A DNA stretch of 64,000 nucleotides, taken from Arachis hypogaea (Eukaryota; Streptophyta; Magnoliopsida; Fabales; Fabaceae). Below the pieces are notes generated by a model. The model was not told where the DNA came from. It was given only the letters and a program-made list of their open reading frames with translations, and did not search any database. Positions 9,737-22,200 of this stretch are shown here, in pieces; within the stretch, counting starts at the first letter, position 1; every line of letters starts with the position of its first letter. Made by a program: the position numbers and the translations under genes. The stretch lies in NCBI RefSeq assembly GCF_003086295.3, contig NC_092052.1, positions 73,649,559-73,713,558 of the forward strand, written 5' to 3'.

Positions 9737-11698
9737 TCACAAGGAATCCAAGGTCTCCTCAGCGGCGGCACCCTGGGTCGTTGAGGGAGGAATGATCTTC
9801 ATAGGAATCGCATCTACCGTCCCATCCTCCCGATTTAAGATTTGGACGTCGGGGTCAAACTCGAGGTGGCTGACCTCAGCAGTAGCAGTTGAAGAAGTCA
9901 CGGCAGTAGAAGCTTTGATCAGCGGCTCTGGGGGAGGACCTTCCTCTTCATCTTCATCCGGCGCAGGGACAATCTTACCATTTTCAACAGTGTTATCCAA
10001 ACTAAAAAGACTCAGGTCGAGCTCGAAAGGAAGAACTCGGACCTGAGCTTTTAGGTTCTCATATGCGTCAGTCACACTGCCCACAAGGTGGCCCTGAAGC
10101 TCAGCATAGTCAGCATGGGCCGACATAAATCTCTCCTTGACCTCCAGCAGCTCGCCATAAGTGCGGGTATAACTCTCCTTTGACTTCTTGGCCATCGCCT
10201 CAGCCAGATTTGCAACAGCTTCCGCAGAAACAGCCCTGGATTTTTCCTTCTCAACATCCAGTTCCAGCTTGACCACTTTAGCGTCCAGTTCATCCTTCAA
10301 AGCCTTAATCCTATTAAACTCAGACTGGGCATCCTTCATAAAGGCTTTAGTAGTATGAATAGGAGACTCTTGGATAGTACGAAACAAGGCCCACCCATGT
10401 GAGCCATCCAAACACTGTTACTGGTGATAAAATCCAGATGGTGCAGGATGGACACATCATCCATGGGAAGTCAGCCATAAGGAGTGATCTGGTTATCAAC
10501 AAACCCCGCGGCATCAAAGTCAGGAGCGTCCAAGTCGTAGGGCTCAACAGTCTTCTGCTTCTTGGGAGGAGAACCGGCAGCAGAAGGAGAAGCAGCACCA
10601 GAGGTCGACTGGGGAGGATCAGAAGAAGCCAGGCGAACCTGGGGAGTCGGTATGACTTTTCTCGACCCATAAGTATCCGAGGTCGACCTCTTCTGAGTAG
10701 CCTTTGAAGATTCCTCCCTAGAACCTTTAGCCGAGATGTTCTGAGCCGCGGTCGCCTTCCTCACCCTCTTAAAAGCCTTCATGGAATCAGTGGTCTTCCC
10801 CATTTCTGAAAAAATAAAGCAGCAAAACTAAAATTGCAAATTAGAAAGAGATGGATTGACAAAACCAACAAAATAACAAAGACAAGGCTAAAAAGAAATC
10901 GGCGGCTACCCAATTCAGCTCGAAGAAGGGAGGGATCCCCTAAAAACTTCTTCATATCAAGATGGGGAGGCTCCCCCTAATTTTCCTATAGTACATGTAC
11001 AAAAGCCTGCTCGACTTCATCCAATATTTCCCAAGAATACCTAGACACCACAACATTCTTTTGCCAGCATAAAGGAAAGGCTGGTTCATTATTTTGGTCC
11101 AAGAAGAAAGGCCGAGCTCCTTCAACAGCTCGGACCTTGAAATAGAAGTTCTTAAAGTCCCTACAAGACTCATCATACATGGAGAATGCTTTCTTTCCCT
11201 GGGTAGCGCAGAAAGAAATCCAGGAAGCCTTCTTCTTAGCTACCTCAGGCTTCGTCAAGACAAAAAGGTAAAGAAAGAGAGTTTGAGAAGGTCGAACATC
11301 GAGTTCTTGACAAAACAGTTGGAAGATTTTTATGAAGCCCCACGAGTTCGGGTGAAGCTGAGAAGGAGATACGTTGCAGGACCACAACAGGTCGGTCTCA
11401 AAGGAAGTAAAAGGAATGGTGATGTTCATTTGGCTGAAAAAGAAGTCATACGCATAAAAGAAGGAACGTTCCCCCTGACTCAGAGAAGGAAAACAAACCC
11501 TCTTATCAGGGTCGGCGCTACCAACTCGTAGTTTTTCTCCTGCTCTCTACTACTACAAACCCTATGATGGCTCCTAAGCCGCACACAGTACTCAGAATCA
11601 ACCACGGAAACACACATCAAAACAAGGGAGTCCAGCCAGTCAGACATGCCATCCGGGACCTTGGTAGACATCTCAACAATATTTTTGCGAGAAGACAT
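9737..11698 (-). pseudogene. Antisense accessory gene of Tat element B (two exons, broken)
   Basis: Exon 1 starts at 11698 (MSSRKNIVEMSTKVPDG). It runs through a conserved N-terminal domain with NITIPFTSFETDLLWSC and QLHPNSWGFIKIFQ and ends near 10910. A GT-AG intron of about 104 bp (10806-10909, - strand) follows at the same place as in copy C. Exon 2 starts near 10805 (MGKTTDSMKAFKRVRKATAAQ). It carries a Ser/Pro-rich basic linker, a helix-forming Glu/Lys-rich segment (about 10340-10080), AELQGHLVGSVTDAYENLKAQ and an acidic tail, and ends at 9737. Frame breaks lie near 11480-11430 and 10471-10411. The N-terminal part looks like the Transposase_28 type domain of gypsy-associated plant proteins. 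No role is established. Confidence 0.75.
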
Positions 11699-12725
11699 GG
11701 GTCAACTAGTCCTACCGTGATAAAAAGGAAAAATCGGACAAAATAGGAGACATCTCGGACAAATATGGAGATAACTCGGACAATAGCATGCAAATGTTAA
11801 AAGACTCAGAAACAACAGTAAAAGGAAATCCCAGGACTCACACCAAGGACCAGGGGGATCCTTTGGAGGCAATAACAAAGCAAGGATCCAGAAAAAAGAA
11901 AAATCTCATAGTTTAAGCCCTAAAAACACAAAGAAGATCAAAAGCTTAATCTGATAAATGGCGATCCATACAAAACAGCAAACCATCAACATCAGACAGA
12001 CCACGCAGAAATCATAAAAAAGATACAACCTTTTTCAAATTAACAGTTCATTACTTCAAGCTATAAACAGGAAAAGATCTACACATAAAGAAATCAAGTA
12101 AAAGGGGCAGAAACAAGCAACAAAGCAAGAAAACCTTCAAGGCGCGCACTATAGGCACAACAACGCAGAAAAGATTCAAACTTTCTAACACGAATCCGAG
12201 CAAAATCAAAACTTTTTCATGCCCAAACAAAGCATAAGCAAAAAAGAGAACGGTGTGAAAAATAAAAGAGAGAGAGAAGATGAAAAACTAACCTGAAGTG
12301 GAGAGGAGATGATAAATGATCAGAGACTGAAGCAACGACCAAAACGACGCCAACAATCGCCTTTGCAAGTGAAGAAAAAGAAAACACGAAGGCCCAGAAA
12401 CAGAAGGGTAAGGAGAAGGGAGAAGTTACAGTAAGCGAAGAAAAGAAAAACTGAGGGAAAAGGCTTTGAAATTCAAAATGAAGATACAAAGAGGGAAGCA
12501 AAGGAAACGGCAAAGAGTTAATGAGTTTTTGACCTTTGCACGTTTCCAAGAAAAAGTAAAAACGCGGGCCGTAAATAAAAGAGGAAACGTTCCGCATTCA
12601 AGCCACTAATAGGAGTGCTACAATGAGATCAACAAAAGAATGCTCGAGCTCGACTTTTCCAAAAATAAATCGAAGTCTAAAAAGACATGACCTCAAAAGG
12701 AAGACCGCACTCAAGCAGGGGGCAC
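11699..12725. other. Leader side of antisense gene and pre-LTR region, element B
   Basis: No supported ORF. Position and sequence correspond to 5476-6591 of element A. A polypurine tract (about 12712-12725, aagcagggggcac) immediately precedes the LTR. Confidence 0.5.
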
Positions 12726-13225
12726 TATTCATATCCTGGGTCGAGCTGTACGACCTGGGTTGATTAAAGACAAGTCGACCAACCTCTTACGGTCTAGATT
12801 CCTCGACCTCTTCTTAAAGAGTTTGGCCAAATCGCCAGAGGGGCCCAAACAGGCCCAAATGAAGGGACACCACCCAATCTAAAGGCAGTTAAAGCCTAGA
12901 AAGATAAGGGCGGTTCCCTAGAAGATAAGATGACCTCACTTAAAGATAAAAGATAAGATAACTAACTTATCTTATCTAGAAAGGTCAGCCTACACTACTA
13001 TAAATACACTGGAGCACCCAGGTATAACTCATACTCTGATTCTACAAAAAACCTACTTCAAGCCCATGCTAACTTAAGCATCAGAGTCTCTTGTAGGTAC
13101 CACCACCCTTTGGTGACGAAGGATCAACAGCACCACCAAGTCCAACAAGTCGGACACGTCAGCTCCGGCCTCCACCGCAGATCTCGACCGAGATCGACCT
13201 ACAGTTTCAGGTAACCCTCGGAACA
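12726..13225 (+). repeat. 3' LTR of Tat element B (500 bp)
   Basis: Aligns with LTR A. The start is TATTCATATCC where LTR A has TGTTCATACC, so the terminal TG has mutated to TA. It ends CCTCGGAACA. It contains a shorter GATAA array with its TTATC arm and the TATA box at 12999-13006. It is followed at 13226 by unrelated sequence of an Athila-like element, with no intact target duplication that I can verify. Confidence 0.8.
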
Positions 13226-13519
13226 GAGACCGGAGGAGGTTGTTTCCAAGAAGGTTGTCTATATGCTTGTGGCTCCTCCCACCTTTGATTGTTCTATCCT
13301 AGATGCACATTCTCATTGAAATTTCCATTTTCTACAACATAATTATAACTAAACTCATAGCAAAAAGGGTGAGAATTCATAGTGGAAAGACAAAAAACAA
13401 AAACTACAAGAGATAAAGGAAACAACTACTAAACCAAAACTAGCAAACCAACAAAAGAGCAAACTATTCACAATATCAACATATGTACAATAACCAATAA
13501 CAAGGCACACATTTGCAAT
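13226..13519 (-). mobile_element. Interior stub of Athila-like element next to its PBS
   Basis: Read on the - strand this is the sequence just inside the 5' LTR at 13541-15024. About 290 bp remains before it is cut by the LTR of element B. The far end reads in one frame as QRWEEPQAYRQPSWKQPPP, which resembles the Pro/Gln-rich linker near gag zinc knuckles of such elements. That would imply an internal deletion between leader and gag. The resemblance is weak. Confidence 0.45.
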
Positions 13520-13537
13520 TCCCCAGCAATGGCGCCA
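13520..13537 (-). other. Primer-binding site, tRNA-Asp type
   Basis: On the - strand it reads TGGCGCCATTGCTGGGG, starting three bases inside the LTR end. This agrees, with a few mismatches, with the complement of the 3' end of plant tRNA-Asp, the usual primer of Athila elements. It fixes the flanking LTR as a 5' LTR of a - strand element. Confidence 0.8.
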
Positions 13538-13540
13538 TTT

Positions 13541-15024
13541 TGATGAGCGAAAATTATGTGTCAGTATAGAATTTCACCAATAAAATCTCGTTGCAAGTGT
13601 AGTTCTAAACCAACAAACAATTCCTCAATCAAAAATTTATTTGTCACAAGTAAAACCCCAATAAAAATAACCTAAGTATTCAAACCTCGGGTCGTCTCTC
13701 AAAGGAATTGCAGGGAAGTGTTCTTGTTATTGGTTATGGGACAAGTATTTTTGGGGTTTTGAATAAGGAACATGAAAGATAAATGGCAATGAAGTAAATG
13801 GAACTCAAATGTAAAAAAGTCTTGGCAAGGGTTGATGGTTAAGGGTCTATATCCTTGTCACTAACCACAACATGATAATTGCAAGGATTAATCTCATTAA
13901 GTCATCTTCTAACGAATGGAGAAAAGTCAAATGAGCTACATCAATCCTAATCCATAAGTCCTAACTTTCTCACTAATTAATTTAGGGAAAGCTAGAGTCA
14001 ATGGACACCAATTATCAACACTTGGACATTAGCAACTCAATTTCACCTACGTTACCATCCCAAGCCAAGAACACAAAAATCTACTCTAACATCCTTCCAA
14101 GCATTTAATCAAATACTTGGAAGGCACAAAAGAGAGGTAAAATAAAATTGCAAGAAATATAAATCCACAACTACTCAAAGCAAGGAATTAATAACAACTC
14201 AAATCAACAATAAAAGAAATTAAACATAAATTGTATTAAAGGAAAATAAAAGGAACAAGAGTGCATCAACAACAAAGTGAACAAATACAAGAAATAGAAT
14301 ACTAAACTAAGAAAGTAGAAGTAGAGGAACAAGAATTTGTAAAGAAAAAGTAAATCAAAGCATGAATTAAACCTAGATCCAAGAAATCCTAATCTACATC
14401 TAACCTAATTCTAGAGAGATGAGAGAGCTTCTCTCTCTAGAAACTAAGTAAAGGATGATCAAAACTAAACTATGTGCTCCCCTCCCCCCTTGACTCCTCT
14501 TGATTTCTGCATGTAATATGCTCAGAAATGAGTTGGATTTGGGCCTGGAAAGCTCAGAAATGGCTCCCAGTATTTTCACTTTAATGAGGTCACGTGCGAG
14601 CTATGACGCGTACACATGGGTCACGCGTATGCGTCGATTGGCATTTTTACTTCCCACGCGTACGCGTCATGTCACGCGTACGCGTCGCCATGCGACTTCA
14701 TATTCCACGCGTGCTCGTCGGTGTGTGCACTCCAAATCCTTGATTTTCCATGAGTTCTCCACTTTTCATGCTTTTCTCTTCATTTCTTTGATCCATGCTT
14801 AACATTTTCAATGCTGAATTCACTAACAAACACATCAAGGCATCTAGTGGAATCATAGGTGAATTAAAATTAACTGATTAAGGGCCTAAAAAGTATGTTT
14901 TCACTCCTAAGCACAAGTTAGGAGAAAATGATGAAACCATGCCATTTCATTGAATAAGTATGAGCAAAGGTGATAAAATCCCCTCAATTTAGCATAAAAT
15001 GCACCACGAAATAGTGATGCATCA
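13541..15024 (-). repeat. 5' LTR of Athila-like element (1484 bp)
   Basis: On the - strand it begins TGATGCATCACTATTT at 15024 and ends CGCTCATCA at 13541, next to the primer-binding site. The low-coordinate part (about 13590-13745: gtcacaagtaa, cctcgggtcgtctctcaaaggaattgcaggga) and the ctctctct-flanked motif near 14430 are shared with the LTR at 55518-56970. This places both in the same superfamily of long LTRs. It has no coding capacity. Its outer end abuts a Helitron helicase remnant, so it may have inserted into that remnant. Confidence 0.8.
14604..14722. repeat. Cluster of ACGCGT-type palindromes inside the LTR
   Basis: At least six copies of ACGCGT or one-base variants occur within about 120 bp, several as the longer ACGCGTACGCGT. 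The flanking sequence is AT-rich. A decayed version (gacgcatccgcgtggatcacgtgttcgcgtc) is in the related LTR near 56495-56530. Confidence 0.75.
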
Positions 15025-17011
15025 ACTGTATGATGATAGGAAATTTATTGCAGCTATTAATGAGGTATCTGAACTTGCATCTGGTCATCAATTGAGAAAA
15101 TTATTTGTAATGCTACTGATATCTAATAGCATTTGCAACCCAGAGCGTGTTTGAAATGCAAGTTGGACATTATTAGCTGACGGGATACTATATGCGAGGA
15201 GAAAAGCATTGAAAAACTAAGGTATTTTCTATGTCTTTTTTAAATATCAAGATTGTATTCTCTTATTACTTTTATTTTTATTAATAATATTAATGGTTTT
15301 ATTTTGGAATTACTTATTAAATATTTCATAAAACCATCATGTGCTTTTGCTAGGACTAAACATGACTGATGACGAATTGAAAAACCTCAGCCTTATTGAG
15401 ATTGAGAGGATACTCAATAACAATGCGAGATCTTTAAGAGACTATCAAGCAATGTCATATCCTAAGATGTCTGATGTTTGCCTTTTTCAGAATAAGCTAA
15501 TAGAGGAGGAGTTAGCATATGACACAAATGAGTTGACTCATACAAACTTATATACAGAACAAAAGATGACTCGTGAGTAAAGGTTAGTATTCAATGAGAT
15601 ACTCAATGCTGTTATTACAAACTCTGGTAGTTTTTACTTCGTTTATGGGCATGGTGGTGCGGTAAGATATTTATTTGGAATGGACTTTTTTCTGCTATTT
15701 GGTCTAGAGAAAAGATTTTTTAAATGTCACATCCAGTGGAATTGCATCTTTACTCCTACTTGGTGGCAGAACGGCTCATTCTAGGTTTTCAATACCCATT
15801 ACAATTACTGATGAATCTACTTGCAACATCAAGCATGGCAGTTTGAAGGCTGAGCTGCTCATCCAAAGTAGCTTAATAATTTGGGCTGAAGCTCCAATAC
15901 TCAATAAAATGTGCTCTGAAGCACTTGATTAGACACTTAGGGATCTTATGTCAATTACCGATCAACATAAGACACATCAACCATTTGGTGGTAAGGTTGT
16001 CGTTCTAGGAGGTGATTTTAGACAGATACTTTCGGTGATTCTGAAAGGGAGTAGACACAATATATTGTCATCAGCTATTAACTCATTTCATCGGTGCTCG
16101 TTCTGTAAGGTTCTGAATCTACAGACGAATATGAGGCTTCTAATGTCTTCTTTAGATCAACATGATGGTGAAATAAAGAGATTTGTTAATTGGATACTTG
16201 ATGTTGGAAATGAAAATATTAGTTCTGCTGTTGGTGATGAGTCAGAAGTTGAAATTTCAAATCATCAGCTGATTACAACTGCTGATGAACCTCTCTCTCA
16301 TTTGGTAGACTTTGCATATCTAGATTTGTTCCAAAACATGTCAGATTACAGGTATTTTTAGAGTAGGACAATTCTTGCACCACGCTTGAGAGTGTCGAGA
16401 AAGTAAACGATTTCGTCTTGACAATCTTCCTAATGATGGAAAAGGAGTATCTAAGTTCTGACACAACATGTCAAGCTGATGAGAATGAAGATATACAACA
16501 AGAGTGGTTCACACCATAGTTTCTAAATGACATCAAATATTTGGAACTACCCAATCACAAATTGACTTTGAAGCCAGGAGTTGCTGTAATGCTATTGTGA
16601 AACATAGACCAGACTTCAGGTTTATGCAACGGGACAAGGATAATAATTAAGAAACTTGGCAACAATAAAATTGGAGCGATGGTAGTGACAGATAGAAATA
16701 TTGGCGACAAAGTGTACATTCCAAGAATGAACTTGATCTCTTCATATTCATGATTGCCATTTAAGTTCCAACGGAAACAATTTCTATTAACAGTGTGATT
16801 TGCAATGACCATTAATAAGAGTTATGGTCAATCATTATCACATGTAAGGCTTTACTTGCCAAAATTAGTGTTCACTCATAGACAACTTTACGTTGCTTTG
16901 TCAAGAGTTAAGAGTCGCAGTGGCCTCAAGGTTCTAATTCTGGATGAGGATGACATTCCAAAGTCATCAACAACAAATGTCATGTTTAAAGAAGTTTTTA
17001 ATAATATTTAG
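15025..17011 (+). pseudogene. Helitron PIF1-type helicase C-terminal part, broken
   Basis: The reading starts LYDDRKFIAAINEVSELASG and LRKLF, typical of the region before the helicase in plant Helitron replicases. A GT-AG intron of about 130 bp is likely before 15354. Then comes LNMTDDELKNLSLIEIE (15354 on). The ATP-binding loop (YGHGGA...) near 15650 is frameshifted. The Walker B strand VVVLGGDFRQ is at 15996-16025. The C-terminal motif YVALSRVKSRSGLKVLI lies near 16890-16950. In-frame stops and frameshifts (about 15148, 15578, 15932, 16359 and the 16360-16800 interval) make it non-functional. The HUH nuclease half is absent, and I could not find the Helitron ends. Confidence 0.88.
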
Positions 17012-18780
17012 GTAAGAAAAATATTATTTTCATTTTGATAACATGTTATGATTTATACTTTTGTACAAATCTTTACTATAGATATAACTAATTTATCTAT
17101 AACTCTACTTTCAGACTTGATATAAAATGTGTAACAGGGAGCACAACATTATATGCCAATTGATTTTCTAATGAGGTTAGTAAGATAGCCTTTTGATATA
17201 AAATTTAGTATAAATTTGACATGCTACTATTACAGTTATATATGTTCTTATTTTTTCATGTCTCTTCCTTATAGTTCAAGAATATTATAGACTTCAAACT
17301 ATTCCATTTGCATTTTACTTTGAATAAAGATAAAACAGCATGTTCAGTACGTTTATTATATAAGGACGATGATAGTGTTATACTAAACTCGAGAAATTTA
17401 TGATTATAAAATATTATTTTCGATTTATCATGTCAGATTTAAATGTAAGATCGTGCATCACACATGTTTAACACTAGTACTAATAAAATATTAGACCAAC
17501 TTAATTGAATTTAATTATAAAAAACTTGTTCCTATAACAAATCAACAAAGCATTATGTTAGAAAAATAATATGCAATCAATAAAATTTATCATTTTTGGT
17601 CACTTGACCAACTTTAAATACTAAAACTAAACTCTAAACCAAAATTATATAGTATAAAAATAAAATATTAACCTAAAATATTTACTAATATGAATAAAAA
17701 AAAGAGGAGTGCTAGGAGACCAGCAAGTTTTGTGATTTGTAGCCATCAATTAGACATCATTGGTGTTTTTAATGGTGTGAGATTTCATTTAATGGTGTGA
17801 GATTACTCACTTTTCTTTTGCTGGTTAAGTGTTGACCAAATTTTAATAAAAGTGCTGGCTTCATAAACTTTTTCTAGAAAAAATATAAACTCCTAATATT
17901 TTTCATTATAATACAAAAAAAAAAATATACTTTCCTCTAAAATAAGCACCAACAATATACTAAACACACTGCATGTAACCAAAATTTTTAAGCTATGTCT
18001 CATTGTTGGTTTAATTATTTAGAGAGAAAAAAGAATAATGTTACACATCCAAATTTTTTTGTTAATCAAGTTCAACTAAGTTGATTTAATATAATAAAAA
18101 TCAGTTATAGTTAGCATTATTCTAAATCTTATTATTTAACTTAGTTAGACTTGATTCGTAAAAAAACTTGAATGTGTAATTTTATTAGGAAAGAAAATAA
18201 GCTAATGAGAGATATTTCATTTTTTTTTAATCTTTGGGTGCATAGATTTGCAATTCCATTAATAGTAAGAAAAAGTGAGAAACTGAGAAACTGATACTCT
18301 CAGTGATCAAATCTGTACATGCTATTTTGGGAAACATTAATTTATTTTTCTTAACTAGGGTGCAACAATTTTAAATTTTAAATTTTATATGCACTGACTA
18401 CAAAGATTACATGAACACCAGAGAATAGGAAGGAAGTTACAACAGTAGGAGCGGAAGATAATGTGCATGGTCCCCGGCAAATGCTGGTGCGAGCTAAGTT
18501 TAAAAAAAAGATATACATTATGATTTTTAATCTATCATTTTTTGATTCTCCATCCATGTCAAATTGTATAGAAGTATATGAACAGAAGTAACTAGAGACG
18601 TGGATGTGAGTTTGTTTGTTTTGTTCCATTCCATAGGATAATACAGAGAGAGAAAAAAATAAAAAAGAAAAAAAAAGCCTGAATTGTAAGTAAAATACAC
18701 AAACAGGAAAAAATTAATAAATAAATAAATAGAAAGAAAAGAAAAAAAGTTGTGGCTGCAGTTTGTCTATCAATTCCATT
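17012..18780. other. AT-rich intergenic DNA upstream of CRY1
   Basis: No supported gene. The distal part may hold the tail of the Helitron remnant. The proximal part (about 18200-18780) is the likely distal promoter of CRY1. No LTR ends or tRNA-like structures were seen. Confidence 0.5.
17703..17875. repeat. Possible short non-autonomous DNA element (MITE-like)
   Basis: Bounded by gtgctaggagaccagcaa on the left and, inverted and diverged, ttgctggtt...agtgctggc on the right. An internal direct repeat of ttaatggtgtgagatt spans 17773-17803. The size and near-palindromic ends suggest a MITE, but I cannot confirm terminal repeats, target duplications or copy number. Confidence 0.35.
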
Positions 18781-18836
18781 CATTGTATCCCCACTCAGTT
18801 AACCAATCCTCTTCAATTGCTCTTCATTCTATTTTA

Positions 18837-18857
18837 TCTCTCTCTCTCTCTCTCTCC
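18837..18857. repeat. (TC)n microsatellite in CRY1 promoter or 5' UTR
   Basis: About ten TC dinucleotides, some 360 bp before the CRY1 start codon. A CCAAT sequence lies about 35 bp upstream. Pyrimidine runs of this kind are frequent around plant transcription starts, so this may be the core promoter or leader. No convincing TATA box was found. Confidence 0.6.
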
Positions 18858-19213
18858 TTGGACCTTTCTCAGTGTCTCTCATCATCTTCCCCATGTTGCA
18901 ACTTGGGTAAAAGAACCCCAAAGATAATTGGAGAATTTTTCTTCCAAAGATTGTCCACCCCCCAAAGTGTTGGAGAGAAACAAGTAAAGAAAGAAGATAA
19001 GTGGCAAGGCTCAAATATCAAACTCTGCTTTTTCTTTTACCTCTTTTTGCTTAGAAAGGAACTAAATAAAAGGAAGCAGAAAGAGAGAGAAAAAAGCTAA
19101 ACAGCATTTATTTCTCGGTAATTGGCATGGTTAAGAGATCTGGTACATATATAGTATAGGACAGGATAGCATATAGTATAGTGTGTATAGTGGTAGGGGT
19201 AATTTAGGAAATT

Positions 19214-22200
19214 ATGTCAGGGGGTGGTGGTTGCAGCATAGTATGGTTCAGGAGAGATCTGAGGGTAGAGGATAACCCAGCACTAGCTGCAGGTGTTAGA
19301 GCTGGAGCAGTAGTTGCTGTGTTCATATATGCACCTGAGGAAGAAGGACAATACTACCCCGGAAGGGTATCAAGGTGGTGGTTAAAGAACAGCTTGGCTC
19401 ACCTTGATTCTTCTCTTAGAAGCCTTGGTACCCCTCTCATCACTAAAAGATCCACTGATAGTGTTTCTTCTCTTTTGGATGTTGTTAAGTCCACTGGAGC
19501 TACTCAACTCTTCTTTAACCATTTATATGGTAACTTATCTATTCTTCCTTTTAATGGTTATCAAACTTTATAAGTTTAATTTCTTGAATCGGTTCTACTA
19601 TGTTACTAATTCAAATTTGCGTAAGTTCTATCAATTTAAGCTCTACTGCATATATATGATGCAAAGGATTTTGGTAAGTTTAGTAATGAAACAACTTATG
19701 CAATATTATAGGATTCTTGTTTGTATCAATTCGAATAGTTTATTATTTGTTTAACTTGTCTCTTACTTTTTATGGTATGGCAGCAATTTAGGAAACGTGA
19801 CATTACTTTTTTGGTATTTATGAGTCCATATCGTTTCTTAACGAGTCATTTAAGATGCTTTATCATGTTCATCTGTGATCGCTATTTATCTTTTTTGGTT
19901 CTTTTTCATAATCTCTGTTTCAGCTTCATGATGATACGTTACCTGAATTCATCGTTTGGTGTTTGCAAACCGAAATAATAATATATTATAGGACAGGGTG
20001 GAAAAAGAACTTTGTCTAAATGTTCATTTATTTATTTAATTTTTGGGAAATTTGTGTGGTTGTTTGCAGATCCATTGTCACTTATCAGGGATCACAGAGC
20101 AAAGGAGGTTCTGACTGCACAAGGCATAACCGTTCGTTCCTTCAATTCCGATTTGTTATATGAGCCGTGGGATGTCAATGATGCCAATGGCCAACCATTC
20201 ACAACTTTTTCTGCTTTTTGGGAAAGATGCCTTAGCATGCCTTATGACCCACAAGCACCTCTTCTCCCACCTAAAAGGATTATTCCAGGTCTACCTTTTC
20301 TCTCTCTCACCATTGAAATTCACAGTTATATGAATTCACTGATTAGGTGCATATTGCATGCCAATTCGCCCACCAATTCACAATTCATTTGTATATTGCA
20401 ACGTCGTGGGTATACTTCCCACATAACATATTTTACATGTGCGTACCGTATTGCGTTTCGTATAACTATTGTTTGAACTAGGAGCTATATATACTTAACT
20501 ACTTTTTTAAGGTGATGGGTGAGCAAGCTAAAATTATTTTGTTAACGTGGCAATACATAATTACATTTTTGGATTTTTCTTTTTAAATTGACGGTGCATC
20601 AAAGATGAATTCAAAAGCATCCTCAAAATGGAGTTGGTTCAAGTGTTAGATGCTTGATTCCCCTTAAGCAAGGTCTTACCCTCTTAGGTTCGTCATGTTG
20701 ATGGAAACATTCTCCACTTGAAGAGTTAGTCCCACTATGATGTGCATGTTTCCAGCTCATACTGGAACTCTTCCTGCAGAGGATAGTTGTGGCCTTTTAT
20801 GGGGAAAAAGTGTAAACTAAACCAAACTAATAGGCATCAAAATATGCTTGTTCAATGATTGTTATTTTATTTCAATATATTCTTATAGAGATGTTGAATT
20901 CTAGCTACTGATATCATAATTGGCTTATTCTGCAAAATCTGTGTTTATGTGATTAGTTCTTTGATGGGTCATGCTATGGTGAAAAGTATTTTTCAATAAA
21001 AAGGCAAAGATTGTTCTTTTTACACTAGAAAGAAAATAGATAAATAAAAGCATCATATGCAATGCACGTTTTTTCCTGAGGATTATCGGTTATCATAAAT
21101 CATTTGTCTAGATACTGATATTCACGTGCTAAATACAACTCTTTCGGTCTTTTCAGGAGATGTATCAAGGTGTCAGGGTGATACACTGGTGTTTGAAGAT
21201 GAATCCGAGAAAGCAAGCAATGCACTTCTTGCACGAGCATGGTCACCAGGGTGGAGCAATGCTGATAAGGCCTTAACAGCATTTATAAACGGTCCCCTGA
21301 TTGAGTATGCAAAGAATCGCAGGAAGGCCGATAGTGCCACAACCTCATTCCTCTCCCCACATTTGCATTTTGGCGAGGTGAGTGTCAAGAAAGTTTTCCA
21401 TCTCGTCCGAATCAAGCAAGTCCTTTGGGCCAATGAAGGAAACCAGGCTGGTGAAGAAAGTGTGAATTTGTTTCTTAAGTCTATTGGTCTTAGAGAATAT
21501 TCAAGGTACATCAGTTTCAACCACCCTTATAGTCATGAAAGGCCTCTTCTAGGCCACCTTAAGTTCTTTCCTTGGGTTATAAACGAGAGCCATTTCAAGG
21601 CATGGCGACAAGGCAGGACAGGCTATCCTTTGGTGGATGCTGGCATGCGAGAGCTATGGGCCACTGGCTGGCTGCATGATCGAATTCGTGTCGTGGTTTC
21701 CAGTTTCTTTGTGAAGGTTCTGCAGCTTCCTTGGAGATGGGGAATGAAATATTTTTGGGATACGCTCTTGGATGCAGATCTTGAGAGCGATGCTCTTGGT
21801 TGGCAGTACATATCTGGTACTCTTCCTGATGGCCGTGAATTCGACCGAATAGATAATCCACAGGTAAAGAAGACGCTGCTTATGTATAGAAGATGCATAA
21901 TCTAGATTTATATTGGTCATTTGGATGGATGATAATCTGTTTCCATGTTTCTTATTCTTTTGGATATTGGATCGCTAAAAGGAAATCTGTGTCTTGTTAT
22001 GCATAATCCAGATACACTTTCTTTCATTTATATAGATTTTACGAAGTTTATATTCTTCTATCTGCCATTGATATGTTTTCCAAGGTGAACTACAAAATAA
22101 GCATAAAAAGAATGTCTTTTTTCCCCCCTCTGAATCTTCCCTGTTGAAAAATTTGGACTAATCATGCATTCCAGTGACCTATGTATATGGTCAAATATGT

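Larger units (their letters stand above)
7141..13225 (+). mobile_element. Tat-type element B, deleted from leader through RNase H
   Basis: Starts abruptly inside pol at the end of the second RNase H and integrase, then repeats the layout of element A: integrase, hairpin repeat block (about 8970-9310), antisense gene (9737-11698, - strand), polypurine tract and 3' LTR (12726-13225). It has the same orientation as A and directly abuts A's LTR. The 5' junction sits on a shared GGAACA/GAACAG sequence, so the LTR at 6592-7140 may serve both elements: A's 3' LTR and B's 5' LTR joined to a large internal deletion. Confidence 0.8.

Noticed and set aside
14500..14802. 100-codon frame in the Athila-like LTR
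   Set aside because: Arg-rich translation of the ACGCGT cluster, on the strand opposite to the element and with no domain.
19404..20476. Extra frames overlapping CRY1 exon 1, intron 1 and exon 2
   Set aside because: They read through splice sites into introns or lie in the wrong frame. Spliced CRY1 explains all conserved sequence.
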